Source of the DNA: CAYRGS01 sp964423875
GTDB lineage: Bacteria > UBA8248 > JACPRG01 > G963555815
Length of the DNA: 64,000 nt
Assembly: GCA_964423875.1 (NCBI GenBank)
Contig: CAYRGS010000003.1
Location: forward strand, 32,218 to 96,217
Direction: 5' to 3'
The notes under the pieces were generated by a model. It searched no databases. It was not told the origin of the DNA and worked only from the letters and a program-made list of their open reading frames with translations. Of the stretch, positions 27,044 through 37,254 are shown one piece after another; positions within the stretch are counted from its first letter, which is position 1; the number at the start of each line of letters is the position of its first letter. The translations under genes and the position numbers were made by a program.

Positions 27044-27457
27044 GGCAATCCATTCAGGTCATCTCCGCGAATCATACCACGGTGTGCGGGGCGTCCCGCT
27101 AAAACCGGGTGACTTCCGCATCATCGGCCGGAGAGATTGCACCCTGCGGCGATCCGTTCCATATCTTCACCGTGATTCCTCGCCCGATTGACAACCCGTT
27201 CCGGTTCCGCATACGATCCGAAATAGATTTCTTTTTGCGCTTGGCCTCGGATTCGATGAAGAACAAAGCGATGGTTTGCGGAATCAGGACCGTCCTCTGA
27301 TTGACCGCCGCAAGAGGATTTTCCGGATAGAAGGCATTCTAAGCTCCAAAAAAACGTCAGCGATGCGGATTCCGTCCGCCTTCGGGAGGGGGGAATCCCC
27401 GCACGCTTTTTTCCCGTCGGTTTGTTTGATGTTTTCCAATCGGGATTATGTAGTAAG

Positions 27458-27469
27458 GGATATATCCCG
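27458..27469. promoter_or_regulatory. Perfect 12-bp palindrome upstream of icd
   Basis: GGGATATATCCC lies 30 bases before the icd ATG, in a locally AT-rich piece of the 455-base gap (27044-27498). A near copy (GGGATATATCCT) lies at 63896-63907, before the HflK-like gene. A regulator site is possible. I see no other feature in the gap. Confidence 0.35.
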
Positions 27470-27498
27470 TCTGTTTTTCCTACAGTAGGAGTATATGA

Positions 27499-28751
<1,253 letters not shown>

Positions 28752-28764
28752 GGGAGAGGCCGAG

Positions 28765-29703
28765 ATGAGAAGGGCCAAAATCACCATTGTGGGCGCGGGC
28801 AACGTGGGCGCCACGACCGCCCACTGGTCCGCGTCGAAAGAGCTGGGCGATATCGTCTTGGTGGACATCATCGAGGGCATCCCCCAGGGCAAGGGGCTGG
28901 ATCTTTATCAGGCCGGACCGGTGGAAGGCTTCGACAGCCGGATCACGGGAATGAATGATTACGACGCCACCGAGGGTTCCGACATCGTGGTCATCACCGC
29001 GGGGATCGCCCGCAAGCCCGGCATGAGCCGGGAGGACCTCCTGTCGACCAACGCGAAGATCGTCGGGGGGGTTGCGCGGGAAGTGGTCCAGCGGTCGCCC
29101 GATTGCATCCTGGTCGTCGTCTCGAACCCCCTGGACACGATGGTCTGGGTGGCCAAGGAGGTCAGCGGATTCCCCAAGAAGCGGGTGGTCGGGATGGCCG
29201 GCATTCTGGACACCGCGCGCTACCGGACGTTCCTGGCCGAGGCCGCCGATGTCTCGGTCGAGGACGTTCAGGCCCTCGTCCTGGGTGGTCACGGCGACGC
29301 CATGGTCCCGCTCGTCAACTTCACCTCCATCGGCGGGATCCCCGTCACGGAGTTCCTCTCGCGGGACGTCCTGGAGAAGATCGTCGACCGGACGGCCAAC
29401 GGCGGGGCGGAGATCGTCGGCCACCTCAAGACCGGCAGCGCCTTCTACGCCCCGGGAGCGGCCGTGACTCAAATGATCGAGGCCATCGTCAAGGACAAGA
29501 AGCGGATCCTCCCCTGCGCCGCCTACCTGGAAGGGGAGTACGGCGTCAGCGGGATCTACCTGGGCGTCCCCATCAAGCTCGGAAAGGAAGGCGTGGAGCA
29601 GGTCATCGAGCTCCCCTTGTCCGAAAACGAGCGGGCCGCGCTCATGAAGTCGGCCGAGGGTGTCAAGGCGTCCATCGGCCTCATCAACCTGGACGAGATC
29701 TGA
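28765..29703 (+). CDS. mdh: Malate dehydrogenase (LDH-like type)
   Basis: 312 residues. ITIVGAGNVGATTAHW (NAD loop), DIVVITAGIARKPGMSREDL (mobile loop with two Arg), VVSNPLDTMVW and LGGHGDAMVPL with the catalytic His. The Arg after 'AGI' and the overall motif pattern fit malate rather than lactate dehydrogenases of the MDH-3 type. Interconverts malate and oxaloacetate. 13 bases after icd with GGGAGAGG as ribosome site, so in the same transcript; fumarase genes follow after 29 bases. Confidence 0.92.
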   Translation: MRRAKITIVGAGNVGATTAHWSASKELGDIVLVDIIEGIPQGKGLDLYQAGPVEGFDSRITGMNDYDATEGSDIVVITAGIARKPGMSREDLLSTNAKIVGGVAREVVQRSPDCILVVVSNPLDTMVWVAKEVSGFPKKRVVGMAGILDTARYRTFLAEAADVSVEDVQALVLGGHGDAMVPLVNFTSIGGIPVTEFLSRDVLEKIVDRTANGGAEIVGHLKTGSAFYAPGAAVTQMIEAIVKDKKRILPCAAYLEGEYGVSGIYLGVPIKLGKEGVEQVIELPLSENERAALMKSAEGVKASIGLINLDEI

Positions 29704-29732
29704 AAGTCCTCTAGGCCGGGGGTTTTTCGCAC

Positions 29733-30578
29733 GTGCGAGAGATCGAAGCCGCGCTCATCACCGAAACCGTCCAGGAGATGTGCGTGCGGGCCAACCGCGT
29801 CCTGGGCGGGGACATGAAGGCGGCCTTTGCGCAGTCCATGGAACGCGAGGAATCGGCCGCGGGATTGATCGTCCTCGAACAGCTCGCCGAAAACGCCCGC
29901 CTGGCCGGCGAGCGGGAGTCGCCCCTTTGCCAGGACACGGGGTTTGCCGTCTTCTTCCTGGATGTGGGTCAGGATCTGCACGTCGCGCGGGGAAGCCTGG
30001 AGGGGGCCGTCCAGGAGGGCGTGCGGCGGGGTTACCGGGACGGGCTGTTGCGAGCCTCGATCGTCGAGCGTCCCTTCTCCGACCGGTTGAACACGGGAGA
30101 CAACACGCCCGCGGTGATCCATACCCGGATCGTTCCCGGAGAGGACCTCCGCATCATCTTCGACGCCAAGGGGGCCGGCAGCGAAAACCAGAGTCGGCTC
30201 CGGATGCTCAAGCCGTCAGACGGGCGGGAGGGGGTGCGGGACTTCATCGTCGAAGCGGCCGTGAGCGCCGGCCCAAGCGCGTGCCCGCCTTTGATTGTGG
30301 GGGCGGGGGTCGGCGGAACATTCGAGAGGTCGGCCCTGATCGCCAAGTGGGCGCTGCTGCGGGAGATGGGCGCGCCCCATCCGGACCCGGAAACGGCCGC
30401 GCTCGAGGCGGAGTGCCTCGAGGCCATCAATGACTCCGGCGTCGGGCCCATGGGGTTCGGCGGCCGGGTGACCGCCTTGGCGGTCCACATCGAGACCCAT
30501 CCGTGCCACATCGCCAGTTTGCCCGTGGCCGTGAACATCGAGTGTCATTCCCACCGCCACGGGGAAGTGACACTGTAA
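29733..30578 (+). CDS. Class I fumarate hydratase, alpha (N-terminal) subunit
   Basis: 281 residues, GTG start. ESPLCQDTGFAVFFLDVGQ and SENQSRLRMLKPSDG, then SACPPLIVGAGVGGTFE and a late NIECHSHRH, provide the Cys ligands of the oxygen-sensitive [4Fe-4S] cluster and the active-site region of the FumA/TtdA family. Together with the next gene it forms the two-subunit fumarase (or L-tartrate dehydratase); lying between mdh and sdh, fumarase is by far the likelier. An oxygen-labile enzyme fits a low-oxygen life style. Confidence 0.88.
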   Translation: MREIEAALITETVQEMCVRANRVLGGDMKAAFAQSMEREESAAGLIVLEQLAENARLAGERESPLCQDTGFAVFFLDVGQDLHVARGSLEGAVQEGVRRGYRDGLLRASIVERPFSDRLNTGDNTPAVIHTRIVPGEDLRIIFDAKGAGSENQSRLRMLKPSDGREGVRDFIVEAAVSAGPSACPPLIVGAGVGGTFERSALIAKWALLREMGAPHPDPETAALEAECLEAINDSGVGPMGFGGRVTALAVHIETHPCHIASLPVAVNIECHSHRHGEVTL

Positions 30579-30588
30579 TGGAAATCCC

Positions 30589-31158
30589 GTGTCCGAAGAA
30601 AAGCAACTCAGCACCCCCCTGACCGACGAGGACGTGGAAGGCCTCCGGGCCGGCGACAAGGTCCGGCTCTCCGGGTCGCTCATCACGGCGAGAGACGCGG
30701 CCCACAAGCGGTGGGTGGAGTTGATCGACGCCGGCGAGCCGCTCCCTGTCGATCTGGCAGGGCAAGTGATATACTTCGTCGGGCCCACGCCCCCCAAGCC
30801 CGGGGAAGTCATCGGCGCGGCCGGTCCCACCACCGCGTCCCGAATGGACGCATACTCTCCCAAGCTGATGGCCCTGGGTCTGAAGGGAATGATCGGCAAG
30901 GGCACGCGGGGTCCGGAACTGGTCGAGGCCATCCGGAAGTACAAGTGTGTATATTTCGCCGCAGTGGGCGGGGCGGGCACGCTGCTGTCTCAATACATCA
31001 AGTCCAGCGAAATGCTGGCCTACGAGGACCTGGGAACGGAGGCCGTCCGCTGCCTGGAGGTGGAGGGCTTTCCGGTGATCGTCGCCAACGACGTTTCGGG
31101 CAACGACCTCTTCCGGATGGGCAAAGAGGCATTCGCCCGAAAGAGAAATCGGACGTAG
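30589..31158 (+). CDS. Class I fumarate hydratase, beta (C-terminal) subunit
   Basis: 189 residues, GTG start. LRAGDKVRLSGSLITARDAA, VIGAAGPTTASRMDAYSPKL and GMIGKGTRGPELVEAI form the FumA C-terminal swivel domain that closes the active site. Ten bases after the alpha subunit, same transcript. The split arrangement (alpha, beta) is usual outside enterobacteria. Confidence 0.88.
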   Translation: MSEEKQLSTPLTDEDVEGLRAGDKVRLSGSLITARDAAHKRWVELIDAGEPLPVDLAGQVIYFVGPTPPKPGEVIGAAGPTTASRMDAYSPKLMALGLKGMIGKGTRGPELVEAIRKYKCVYFAAVGGAGTLLSQYIKSSEMLAYEDLGTEAVRCLEVEGFPVIVANDVSGNDLFRMGKEAFARKRNRT

Positions 31159-31185
31159 CGCATCCGAAAGCAAGGAGAGATTCGC

Positions 31186-31938
31186 ATGGCCAACGCGGCT
31201 GCAACCGTCGGAGGAGAAGGCTTCGGCGCAACGAAACGGCGCGACACCTGGTGGTTGGAACCCCTGGTGACCGGCTTGGGCCTCGGGCTTTTCGGCGTGT
31301 ACGCCACCTGGGCGGCTTTTCAGGGGGAGAATTTCTACGCCGCGCCTTACCTGTCCCCCTTTTACTCCCCGCTGATTCTGGTGGATTGGTGGCCCTTTTC
31401 TCCCGCCATTCTGATTTTGTGGGCGCCGCTGGGGTTCCGGGGGACCTGCTACTACTACCGCAAGGCCTACTACCGGGCCTATTTCCAGGACCCCCCCGCG
31501 TGCGCGGTGGAAGAGCGCAAGGGCCGGTACTATGTGGGCGAACGGGCCTTTCCTTTTGTTCTTCAGAACCTGCACCGCTACTTCTTTTACCTGGCCGTCG
31601 TGGTCGTGGCCTTTCTGTGGTACGACGTCTATGAAGCCTTCTTCTTCGCCGACGGCTTCGGGATGGGCCTGGGGACGCTGGTCCTGCTGGCCAACATCGT
31701 TCTACTCTCCGCCTACACCTTCTCCTGCCACAGCTTCCGGCACCTCATCGGCGGGAAGCTGGACTGCATGGCGTGCACGCACCAAGGCGGCGCGCGGCAC
31801 AAGGTCTGGAGCGGGGTCAGCCAGATCAACCACCACCACATGTTCTGGGCCTGGACCAGCCTGGTCATGGTGGGACTTGCGGATCTATACGTCCGGCTGG
31901 TCGCTTCGGGCGTCATCCAGGACGTGAGATTCTTCTGA
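31186..31938 (+). CDS. sdhC: Succinate dehydrogenase/fumarate reductase cytochrome b-type membrane subunit
   Basis: 250 residues with five hydrophobic segments and several His on membrane edges (LHRYFFYLAVVV, CHSFRHLIGG, INHHHMFWAWTS) suited to bind one or two hemes. It has a RKAYYRAYF turn and a Cys-rich loop (KLDCMACTH). It is a single-subunit anchor of the kind seen in Sdh1-like complexes of some high-GC and deep-branching bacteria rather than the SdhC/SdhD pair. It passes electrons between the SdhB iron-sulfur chain and quinone. The stop overlaps the sdhA start (tgatg). No SdhD follows. Confidence 0.75.
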   Translation: MANAAATVGGEGFGATKRRDTWWLEPLVTGLGLGLFGVYATWAAFQGENFYAAPYLSPFYSPLILVDWWPFSPAILILWAPLGFRGTCYYYRKAYYRAYFQDPPACAVEERKGRYYVGERAFPFVLQNLHRYFFYLAVVVVAFLWYDVYEAFFFADGFGMGLGTLVLLANIVLLSAYTFSCHSFRHLIGGKLDCMACTHQGGARHKVWSGVSQINHHHMFWAWTSLVMVGLADLYVRLVASGVIQDVRFF

Positions 31939-33728
31939 TGGAAAAAATCGAAACCCACGAATATGACCTGATCGTCATCGGCGCGGGAGGCGCGGGACTC
32001 CGGGCGGCCATCGAGGCGTCCGCCCAGGGCATGTCCGTGGGCCTGGTGTGCAAATCCCTGCTGGGCAAGGCCCACACGGTGATGGCCGAAGGAGGCATCG
32101 CCGCGGCCCTGGCCAGCGTAGACCCCGAGGACAACTGGCAAACCCACTTCCGCGACACGATGCGCGGCGGCAAGATGCTGAACCAGTGGGAAATGGCGCA
32201 GGTTCACGCCCAGGAATCCCCAGACCGGGTCAAGGAGCTCGAGGCATGGGGGGCGCTCTTCGACCGCACCCCGGAAGGCGGGATCCTCCAGCGCTCCTTC
32301 GGGGGCCACCGCTACCGAAGGCTCGCCCACGTGGGCGACCGGACCGGGCTGGAGATGATCCGCACCCTTCAGGACCGGGGCGTCCACCTGGGCATCGATG
32401 TCTATATGGAGTGCACCGTCACCCATCTCTTCAAGGACGGCGACCGGATCAGCGGGGTCCTGGGATACTGGCGGGAGAGCGGGCGGTTCGTTCTGTACAA
32501 GGCCAAGGCCGTCGTCGTGGCCACGGGCGGCATCGGGATGGCGTACAAGATCACGTCCAACTCTTGGGAGTACACCGCCGACGGCATGGCGCTCGCCTAC
32601 CGGGCGGGGGCCGAGCTGATTGACATGGAGTTCGTCCAGTTCCATCCCACCGGGATGATCTGGCCCCCGGGCGTCATGGGCATCCTCGTCACCGAGGGCG
32701 TTCGGGGGGACGGCGGGCTGCTCAAGAACAACAAGGGCGAGCGGTTCATGTTCAATTACATCCCGGACATGTTCCGCTCGGAGACCGCCGAGACCGAAGA
32801 GGAGGCCAACCGCTGGCTGGCGGGAGACAAATCCGCGCGCCGCACACCGGACCTGCTCACCCGCGACGTGGTGGCCCGGGCCATTCTGAACGAAGTCAAA
32901 GAGGGCCGCGGCAGCGAGCACGGCGGAGCCTATCTGGACATCTCCCACAAGCCGGCCGAATACGTCAAGAGAAAGCTGCCCAGCATGTACATGCAGTTCA
33001 TGGAGCTGGCGGACGTGGACATCACGCAGCAGGCCATGGAAGTCGGGCCGACCACCCACTACATAATGGGGGGCGTCCGCGTCGAGGGAAAAACCACCGC
33101 CGCCACGGTCCCCGGCCTATTCGCCGCGGGCGAGGCGGCCGGAGGGCTTCACGGCTCGAACCGCCTGGGCGGCAACTCGCTCTCCGACCTGCTGGTCTTC
33201 GGCCGGCTCGCCGGCCTGGCGGCCGCCGGGTACGCCAAAGACATGAGCACCGCCCCGACGGTGGATTCGGAAGAAGTGGATCACGCCGCGGCGGAAGTCC
33301 TGGCGCCCTTCGAGCGCCCCAACGGCGAGGACCCCTTCCAGATCCATCGCGAGCTTCGCGACCACATGCAGGACAACGTGGGGATCATCCGCGACGCCGA
33401 AGGGCTCAAGCGCGGATTGGAGGGACTGAGGGGGTTCAAGGAGCGGGTTGGCCGTGTGCGGGCCACCGGCTCCCGGTTGTTCAACCCCGGCTGGCACCTG
33501 TGCGGCGATCTGAAAAACATGATCGAGGTCTGCGAGGCGATCGCGCTGTCCGCGCTCCGGAGGGAGGAGAGCCGGGGCGCCCACACCCGCGCCGACTATC
33601 CGGACAGCACGGAGGAGCAGGGGCGTGTGAACACCGTCATCAAGCTGGAAGGCGGAGAAATGAAGATTGATGCCGCCCCCCTTCCCGAGATGCCCGACGA
33701 GCTCAAGAAGATGTTCGAGGAGAACTAG
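31938..33728 (+). CDS. sdhA: Succinate dehydrogenase/fumarate reductase flavoprotein subunit
   Basis: 596 residues. DLIVIGAGGAGLRAAIEAS (FAD loop), SLLGKAHTVMAEGGIAAAL with the His that carries FAD covalently, VQFHPTGM and RGDGG of the active site, and HGSNRLGGNSLSDLLVFG near residue 400. Oxidises succinate or reduces fumarate; sequence alone does not set the direction. ATG 31938 shares a base with the sdhC stop. A longer frame exists upstream but overlaps sdhC. sdhB follows after three bases. Confidence 0.93.
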   Translation: MEKIETHEYDLIVIGAGGAGLRAAIEASAQGMSVGLVCKSLLGKAHTVMAEGGIAAALASVDPEDNWQTHFRDTMRGGKMLNQWEMAQVHAQESPDRVKELEAWGALFDRTPEGGILQRSFGGHRYRRLAHVGDRTGLEMIRTLQDRGVHLGIDVYMECTVTHLFKDGDRISGVLGYWRESGRFVLYKAKAVVVATGGIGMAYKITSNSWEYTADGMALAYRAGAELIDMEFVQFHPTGMIWPPGVMGILVTEGVRGDGGLLKNNKGERFMFNYIPDMFRSETAETEEEANRWLAGDKSARRTPDLLTRDVVARAILNEVKEGRGSEHGGAYLDISHKPAEYVKRKLPSMYMQFMELADVDITQQAMEVGPTTHYIMGGVRVEGKTTAATVPGLFAAGEAAGGLHGSNRLGGNSLSDLLVFGRLAGLAAAGYAKDMSTAPTVDSEEVDHAAAEVLAPFERPNGEDPFQIHRELRDHMQDNVGIIRDAEGLKRGLEGLRGFKERVGRVRATGSRLFNPGWHLCGDLKNMIEVCEAIALSALRREESRGAHTRADYPDSTEEQGRVNTVIKLEGGEMKIDAAPLPEMPDELKKMFEEN

Positions 33729-33731
33729 CCC

Positions 33732-34463
33732 ATGCATGAGGCCGTTCTGAGAGTTTTTCGAGGGGATGCCCGGGGCGGAGAAGAAAAGGAATACCGTGTC
33801 CCGGTTGAAGAAGGCATGGTCGTCCTAGACGCCATCTTTTACATCCAGGGACACATCGAGCCGGACTTGGCCGTCCGCTGGAACTGCAAGGCCGCCAAGT
33901 GCGGATCATGCAGCGCGGAGGTGAACGGCAAACCGAGCCTGATGTGCAAAACCCGGATGGACGAGCTCCCGGAGGAGGAGCCCATCACCGTCTATCCGAT
34001 GAAGGCCTTCCCGATCATCAAGGACCTGGTGACGGACGTCTCGTGGAACTACGAGGTCAACAAGAAGATCGCCCCCTTCGCCCCGGACCCCGAGACCGAT
34101 TGGAAGATGTACCAACCCGACGTGGACCGGGTCCAGGAGTTCAGAAAGTGCATCGAGTGCTTTCTCTGCCAGGACGTCTGCCACGTCCTGCGGACTCACG
34201 ACCTAACACCGCAGTTCTCCGGCCCCCGGTTCTTCGTGCGAATAGCCGGACTGGAGATGCACCCCTTGGACACAACCTCCAGGATGGAACACCTCAAGGA
34301 CGAGGCGGGCATCGGGTTGTGCAACATCACCAAGTGCTGCACCGAGGTCTGCCCGGAAGGAATCCATATCACGGACAACGCCATCATCCCCCTCAAAGAA
34401 CGGGTGGTGGATGAGTATTACGACCCCATCCGGAAACTGTTCAAAAAGATCCTGGGAAAGTGA
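33732..34463 (+). CDS. sdhB: Succinate dehydrogenase/fumarate reductase iron-sulfur subunit
   Basis: 243 residues. [2Fe-2S] ligands Cys52, 57, 60 and 72 (CKAAKCGSCS), then CIECFLCQDVC (140-150) and CNITKCCTEVCPEG (197-210) for the [4Fe-4S] and a third cluster. The second motif has one Cys more than needed; the third one carries a CC pair, as in classical SdhB. Links SdhA to the membrane subunit. End of the icd-sdh run; a palindromic repeat follows at 34562. Confidence 0.92.
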   Translation: MHEAVLRVFRGDARGGEEKEYRVPVEEGMVVLDAIFYIQGHIEPDLAVRWNCKAAKCGSCSAEVNGKPSLMCKTRMDELPEEEPITVYPMKAFPIIKDLVTDVSWNYEVNKKIAPFAPDPETDWKMYQPDVDRVQEFRKCIECFLCQDVCHVLRTHDLTPQFSGPRFFVRIAGLEMHPLDTTSRMEHLKDEAGIGLCNITKCCTEVCPEGIHITDNAIIPLKERVVDEYYDPIRKLFKKILGK

Positions 34464-34561
34464 AGCCGGGTGGGAAGGGGTCCGATCCGCGTGTGTAGTA
34501 TCTGAAAATTAGTCGACACTTCATGAAATGCGGAGAAGATCCTACGAGCGCCGGAGAAATT

Positions 34562-34662
34562 GAAGGCGGGCAGGATGCCCGCCCTACCGGTTTGAAATCC
34601 CGGCTTCCCACCAAGTCGGTAGCCCAGGCATCCTGCCCGGCCGGAGCCGCCGATGTGAGACC
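34562..34662. repeat. GC-rich palindromic intergenic repeat, copy 3
   Basis: GGCGGGCAGGATGCCCGCC at 34565-34583 and catcctgcccggcc on the other side, same orientation as copy 1; the middle (about 35 bases) has drifted. A flank at 34511-34532 (tcgacacttcatgaaatgcg) matches the flank of copy 1. It fills most of the 259-base gap between sdhB and sucC; no other feature is seen there. Confidence 0.8.
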
Positions 34663-34722
34663 ATTGCGAACTCCTCTAATCTGAACGGGCTGGACTCGAC
34701 GGGTTCGTTCCGGGGCCATCGC

Positions 34723-35883
34723 ATGAAGATCCATGAATATCAAGGCAAAGAGATCCTCAAATCATTCGGCATTCCCGTGCCCGAGGGCGGGGTGGCCGAA
34801 GCGCCCGCCGAAGCCAAAGCGATTGCCGGGCTCCTGAAAGGGCGTGTCATCGTCAAGGCGCAAATACACGCAGGCGGACGCGGCAAGGGGGGCGGCGTCA
34901 AGCTGGCCGACACCCCGGCGGACGCGGAAGAGGCCGCGCGGCAAATCCTCGGCATGCAGCTCGTCACCCCCCAAACCGGCCCGGAGGGACAAAAGGTCAA
35001 ACGGGTCCTGGTGGAGGAAGCCTCGCCCATCGCCAAGGAGCTCTACGTGGGCGTGGTGATCGACCGGGCGCGGGCGGCCCCGGTCGTCATGGCCAGCGAG
35101 GCCGGCGGGATGGATATCGAAGAAGTGGCCGCGAAGACGCCGGAGAAGATTCTCACCGAAACCGCGGACCCAGCCCTCGGGCTTCAGGATTTTCAGGCCC
35201 GCCGGCTGGCTCTCGGTCTGGGCCTGCCCAAAGAGACCCTGGGCGCGGCGTCGGAGTTTATCCGTAACCTGTATCGCGTCTTCCAGGACAAGGACTGCTC
35301 CCTGGCGGAGATTAATCCGCTGGCCCTGATGGAAGACGGCAGACTGCTGGCCCTGGACGCGAAGCTCAACTTCGACGACAACGCCCTGTATCGCCACGCC
35401 GATGTGGCCGGACTCCGGGACCTCGACGAGGAGGCGCCCCTGGAGGTCGAGGCCTCTAAGCACGACCTGAATTACATCAAGCTGGACGGCGAGGTGGGGT
35501 GCATGGTCAACGGGGCGGGCCTCGCCATGGCCACGATGGATATCGTCAAGATGGCCGGGTCTTCGCCCGCGAACTTCCTGGACGTGGGCGGCGGCGCCAA
35601 CCGGGAAATGGTCGAAAACGCCTTCCGCATCCTGATGGACGACGAGGCGGTCCGGGCGGTGTTCATCAACATCTTCGGCGGCATCATGCGGTGCGACGTG
35701 CTGGCCCAGGGCGTGGTGAATGCGGTGCGAAAGCTCGAGGTGAAAGTCCCGGTCATCATCCGGATGGAAGGGACGAACGTGGAGGAAGGACGAAAGATCC
35801 TGGCGGATTCGGGCCTGAACTTCACGGTGGGCAACGATATGCAGGACGCGGCACAGAAGGTGGTCTCGGCATTGAAAGGATGA
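34723..35883 (+). CDS. sucC: Succinate-CoA ligase (ADP-forming) beta subunit
   Basis: 386 residues. MKIHEYQGKEILKSFGIPVP opens the ATP-grasp domain; VKAQIHAGGRGKGGGVK binds nucleotide, INPLALMEDGRLLALDAK binds Mg, and FINIFGGIMRCDVLAQGVV lies at the active-site interface with the alpha subunit. Converts succinyl-CoA to succinate with ATP formation, or the reverse. Followed after 192 bases by sucD; that gap (35884-36075) has no gene I can support. Confidence 0.93.
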   Translation: MKIHEYQGKEILKSFGIPVPEGGVAEAPAEAKAIAGLLKGRVIVKAQIHAGGRGKGGGVKLADTPADAEEAARQILGMQLVTPQTGPEGQKVKRVLVEEASPIAKELYVGVVIDRARAAPVVMASEAGGMDIEEVAAKTPEKILTETADPALGLQDFQARRLALGLGLPKETLGAASEFIRNLYRVFQDKDCSLAEINPLALMEDGRLLALDAKLNFDDNALYRHADVAGLRDLDEEAPLEVEASKHDLNYIKLDGEVGCMVNGAGLAMATMDIVKMAGSSPANFLDVGGGANREMVENAFRILMDDEAVRAVFINIFGGIMRCDVLAQGVVNAVRKLEVKVPVIIRMEGTNVEEGRKILADSGLNFTVGNDMQDAAQKVVSALKG

Positions 35884-36075
35884 AAGTCCCAAGGGGGGCA
35901 CTTGCGTGCCGGCCAAGTTGCGGATGAAGGTGCTTGTGTTTATCACAACGTGGTCGGCACACATCATCTGGGAGTTGATCAACCGGGCACGCCAGTGGCG
36001 AATCCTGACGCCGCGTGTCTCGCCCCCCGTGACTTTCCTTTTGCGCTCGGTGCTTGAGAACAGGAGAGTCATTAG

Positions 36076-36969
36076 ATGAGCGTACTCGTTGGCCCTGAGA
36101 CGCGGATTGTCGTTCAGGGGATGGGCCGGCACGGCCGGTTTCACGCGGCCCGCTGTCTGGAGTACGGGATAGAGAACGGGATCGAAACCCAAGTCGTCGC
36201 CGGCGTCACGCCCGGCAAGGGGGGCACGGAGGCCGAATCCATCCCGATCTTCGACACCGTCGCGGACGCCGTGGCGGAGACCGGAGCGAACGCCTCGCTG
36301 GTCTTCGTACCGCCTGCGGGCGCCGCGGACGCCATCATGGAATCCGCCGATGCCGGGTTGCCCCTGTGCGTGTGCATCACTGAGGGCATACCTGCCCTCG
36401 ACATGCTCCGGGTGCGGGATTTCCTCAAAGACCGGAAGACGCGGCTCGTAGGCCCCAACTGTCCGGGCGTCATCTCTCCCGGCGGCTGCAAGATGGGGAT
36501 CATGCCGGGGCACATTCACAAACCCGGAAAGGTGGGCGTCGTCTCGCGCAGCGGGACACTCACCTACGAGGCAGTGGGGCAGTTGACCGCCGTGGACATC
36601 GGGCAATCGACCTGCATCGGGATCGGCGGGGACCCCATCATCGGGACGACGTTCGTGGACGCCCTGACCCTGTTCCAGAATGACCCGGAGACCGAGGCCG
36701 TCATCCTGATTGGAGAGATCGGCGGGAGCGCCGAGGAGGAGGCGGCGGCGTTCATTCGCTCCGGCAAGTTCAACAAACCGGCCGTCGGATTCATCGCGGG
36801 CCAGACGGCGCCGCCGGGCCGGCGGATGGGCCACGCGGGGGCCATCATCTCCGGGGGCAAGGGGACGGCCGCCGATAAGATGGCCGCCCTCGAGGCTGCG
36901 AACGTATCGGTCTGCGAGAGCCCGGCCGAGATGGGAAGCCGCATGGCGGACCTGCTGAATCGACGCTGA
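36076..36969 (+). CDS. sucD: Succinate-CoA ligase (ADP-forming) alpha subunit
   Basis: 297 residues. An N-terminal CoA-binding Rossmann domain (TRIVVQGMGRHGRFHAARC, GVTPGKGG) and the phosphohistidine loop RMGHAGAIISGGKGTAADK near residue 255. Partner of sucC. The 285-base gap 36970-37254 before korA shows no ORF or clear signal. Confidence 0.93.
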   Translation: MSVLVGPETRIVVQGMGRHGRFHAARCLEYGIENGIETQVVAGVTPGKGGTEAESIPIFDTVADAVAETGANASLVFVPPAGAADAIMESADAGLPLCVCITEGIPALDMLRVRDFLKDRKTRLVGPNCPGVISPGGCKMGIMPGHIHKPGKVGVVSRSGTLTYEAVGQLTAVDIGQSTCIGIGGDPIIGTTFVDALTLFQNDPETEAVILIGEIGGSAEEEAAAFIRSGKFNKPAVGFIAGQTAPPGRRMGHAGAIISGGKGTAADKMAALEAANVSVCESPAEMGSRMADLLNRR

Positions 36970-37254
36970 CGGGTTGATTCATCCGTCCGCGCGCGTATAT
37001 TGAAATGGACAAAAGGGTCCCACGCTGGTTGCGCGCATCAGGGAAGCCGCGCGTGCGTCGATTTGCCTTTGAGAGAAAACGGCCGGGAACCGTGTTCGAT
37101 GTCAGGGTTTGAACGTTTTCCATGCATGTGATACTGTGAAGATTCACCTGCCAGAACCCGAGCGGGGAAGACGCGCGCCTCATCGCGGAGGTCGGCGCAG
37201 GGAAGGGGATGGTTTCTCTTTCTTCTGTCGAATTCTACGGGGGAAGTTTAGGAG

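Noticed and set aside
34762..36834. 690-codon open frame on the minus strand across sucC and sucD
   Set aside because: Antisense of two conserved enzymes and the gap between them; no domain, no signal, typical of high-GC DNA.
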